A stretch of 64,000 nucleotides of DNA, from contig JAEZJV010000051.1 of assembly GCA_023415635.1 (NCBI GenBank), forward strand, positions 1 to 64,000, given 5' to 3'. The position numbers were made by a program, and so were the translations under genes. Shown piece after piece: positions 63,699 to 64,000 of the stretch; positions within the stretch are counted from its first letter, which is position 1, and every line of letters starts with the position of its first letter. Below the pieces are notes generated by a model. The model saw only the letters and a program-made list of their open reading frames with translations, was not told the DNA's origin and did not search any database. Source of the DNA: Bacillota bacterium (GTDB taxonomy: Bacteria; Bacillota; Clostridia; Lachnospirales; Lachnospiraceae).

Positions 63699-64000
63699 GT
63701 GAAAGTAGCATTCTGGAGTAATGCTAGTGAGCTTTGTTCGGTATCTCAAAATCTTGCAGCAATCAGCGTTGCTAGTGTCAATCGTTTTCCCTATTCAATC
63801 ATAGCAATGGAAAATCGTCTGCAAAGTCATAATTTAGGCAAAGCTTATCATAGTCGAGAGAAATATAATACTCACGATTCAGTCGGAACAAATTATTATG
63901 ATGGAAATGGGATAGAAGGTTTACTGAGAAAGATTTATCGTGGAGAATATCATCCGGATATTCTTAAAAGTTATCTTAATGAAATCATTCGTAAGCATCT
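63699..64000 (+). CDS. 5' part of a P-loop/MinD-like protein (cut by the window edge)
   Basis: A GTG start at 63699 follows AAGGAGG by 8 bases and opens a frame through the window end (100 codons). The start MKVAFWSNASELCSVSQNLAA resembles clostridial CpaE/MinD-like proteins that open MKVAFWSN-x-GxxGTTSNLA, but the Walker A glycines and Lys are not seen here, so this copy looks nucleotide-binding deficient. It contains many Tyr, His and Asn residues in 50-100. No function is assigned. Confidence 0.6.
   Translation, partial: MKVAFWSNASELCSVSQNLAAISVASVNRFPYSIIAMENRLQSHNLGKAYHSREKYNTHDSVGTNYYDGNGIEGLLRKIYRGEYHPDILKSYLNEIIRKH

Noticed and set aside
1..64000. tRNA, rRNA, insertion sequences, prophage or integrase genes
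   Set aside because: None recognised by eye on either strand; an Infernal/tRNAscan run would be needed to exclude RNA genes fully.

Overview
The window reads as chromosomal DNA of an anaerobic, spore-forming Clostridia of the Lachnospiraceae type. The signs are moderate-to-low GC, strong AGGAGG ribosome sites, frequent TTGACA-17-TATAAT promoters, a GGGtGRT protein, a lone 2-hydroxyacyl-CoA dehydratase activase, a tyrS T-box, a lysine riboswitch, an Lsa/CplR-type ABC-F gene and a Spo0E-like small protein. This placement is inferred from gene families, not from a search. I saw no tRNA, rRNA, CRISPR, prophage, insertion sequence or integrase.

Layout. 1-4.8 kb: NifU-like protein with its GGGtGRT partner, a decayed transporter tail, an MFS exporter, a 58-residue small protein and Hsp20. 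4.8-12.2 kb: an orphan FucI-type isomerase, two small membrane proteins, then methionine synthesis (fused homocysteine methyltransferase/MTHFR and a MetH without the reactivation domain). 12.3-17 kb: a DUF2975-XRE-DUF4173 membrane/regulator operon behind a strong palindrome, then two family 2 glycosyltransferases. 17.1-19 kb: ilvN-ilvC behind a short leader containing a terminator. 19-26.2 kb: a TetR-controlled galactoside operon (GH2, GPH symporter, GH36). 26.6-29 kb: a frameshifted ABC-F resistance gene and two very small genes. 29.2-39.6 kb: a 1416-residue activase, a zinc-ribbon membrane protein, a heterodimeric-type ABC exporter pair, an MFS transporter and a C_GCAxxG_C_C protein. 39.9-46.3 kb: T-box-tyrS, a CPBP protease and, on the minus strand, aroF-tyrA-aroA from a consensus promoter. 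46.5-50.4 kb: EF-G-like GTPase and a purine permease behind a structured leader. 50.4-52.8 kb: a LytTR regulator with a kinase remnant, divergent from a peptide-LemA-lipoprotein operon. 52.9-60 kb: a uracil-type permease and a sulfur block (rhodanese-TtcA fusion, LysR, LarE, cystathionine synthase/lyase, PatB-type lyase). 60.2-63.1 kb: a lysine riboswitch and a three-gene ABC uptake system. 63.7 kb to the end: the start of a P-loop-like protein cut by the window edge.

The themes are amino-acid and sulfur metabolism with RNA-based control (T-box, L-box, several leader terminators), galactoside use and membrane export. The least explained parts are: the LytTR locus with a perfect 11-bp direct repeat at 21-bp spacing facing a 30-residue peptide gene; the 12-bp tandem repeat behind the XRE stop codon; the RNA leader at 48670-48816 with competing pairings; and the rhodanese-TtcA fusion joined to LysR. 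All functions are read from sequence by eye; no database search was run.
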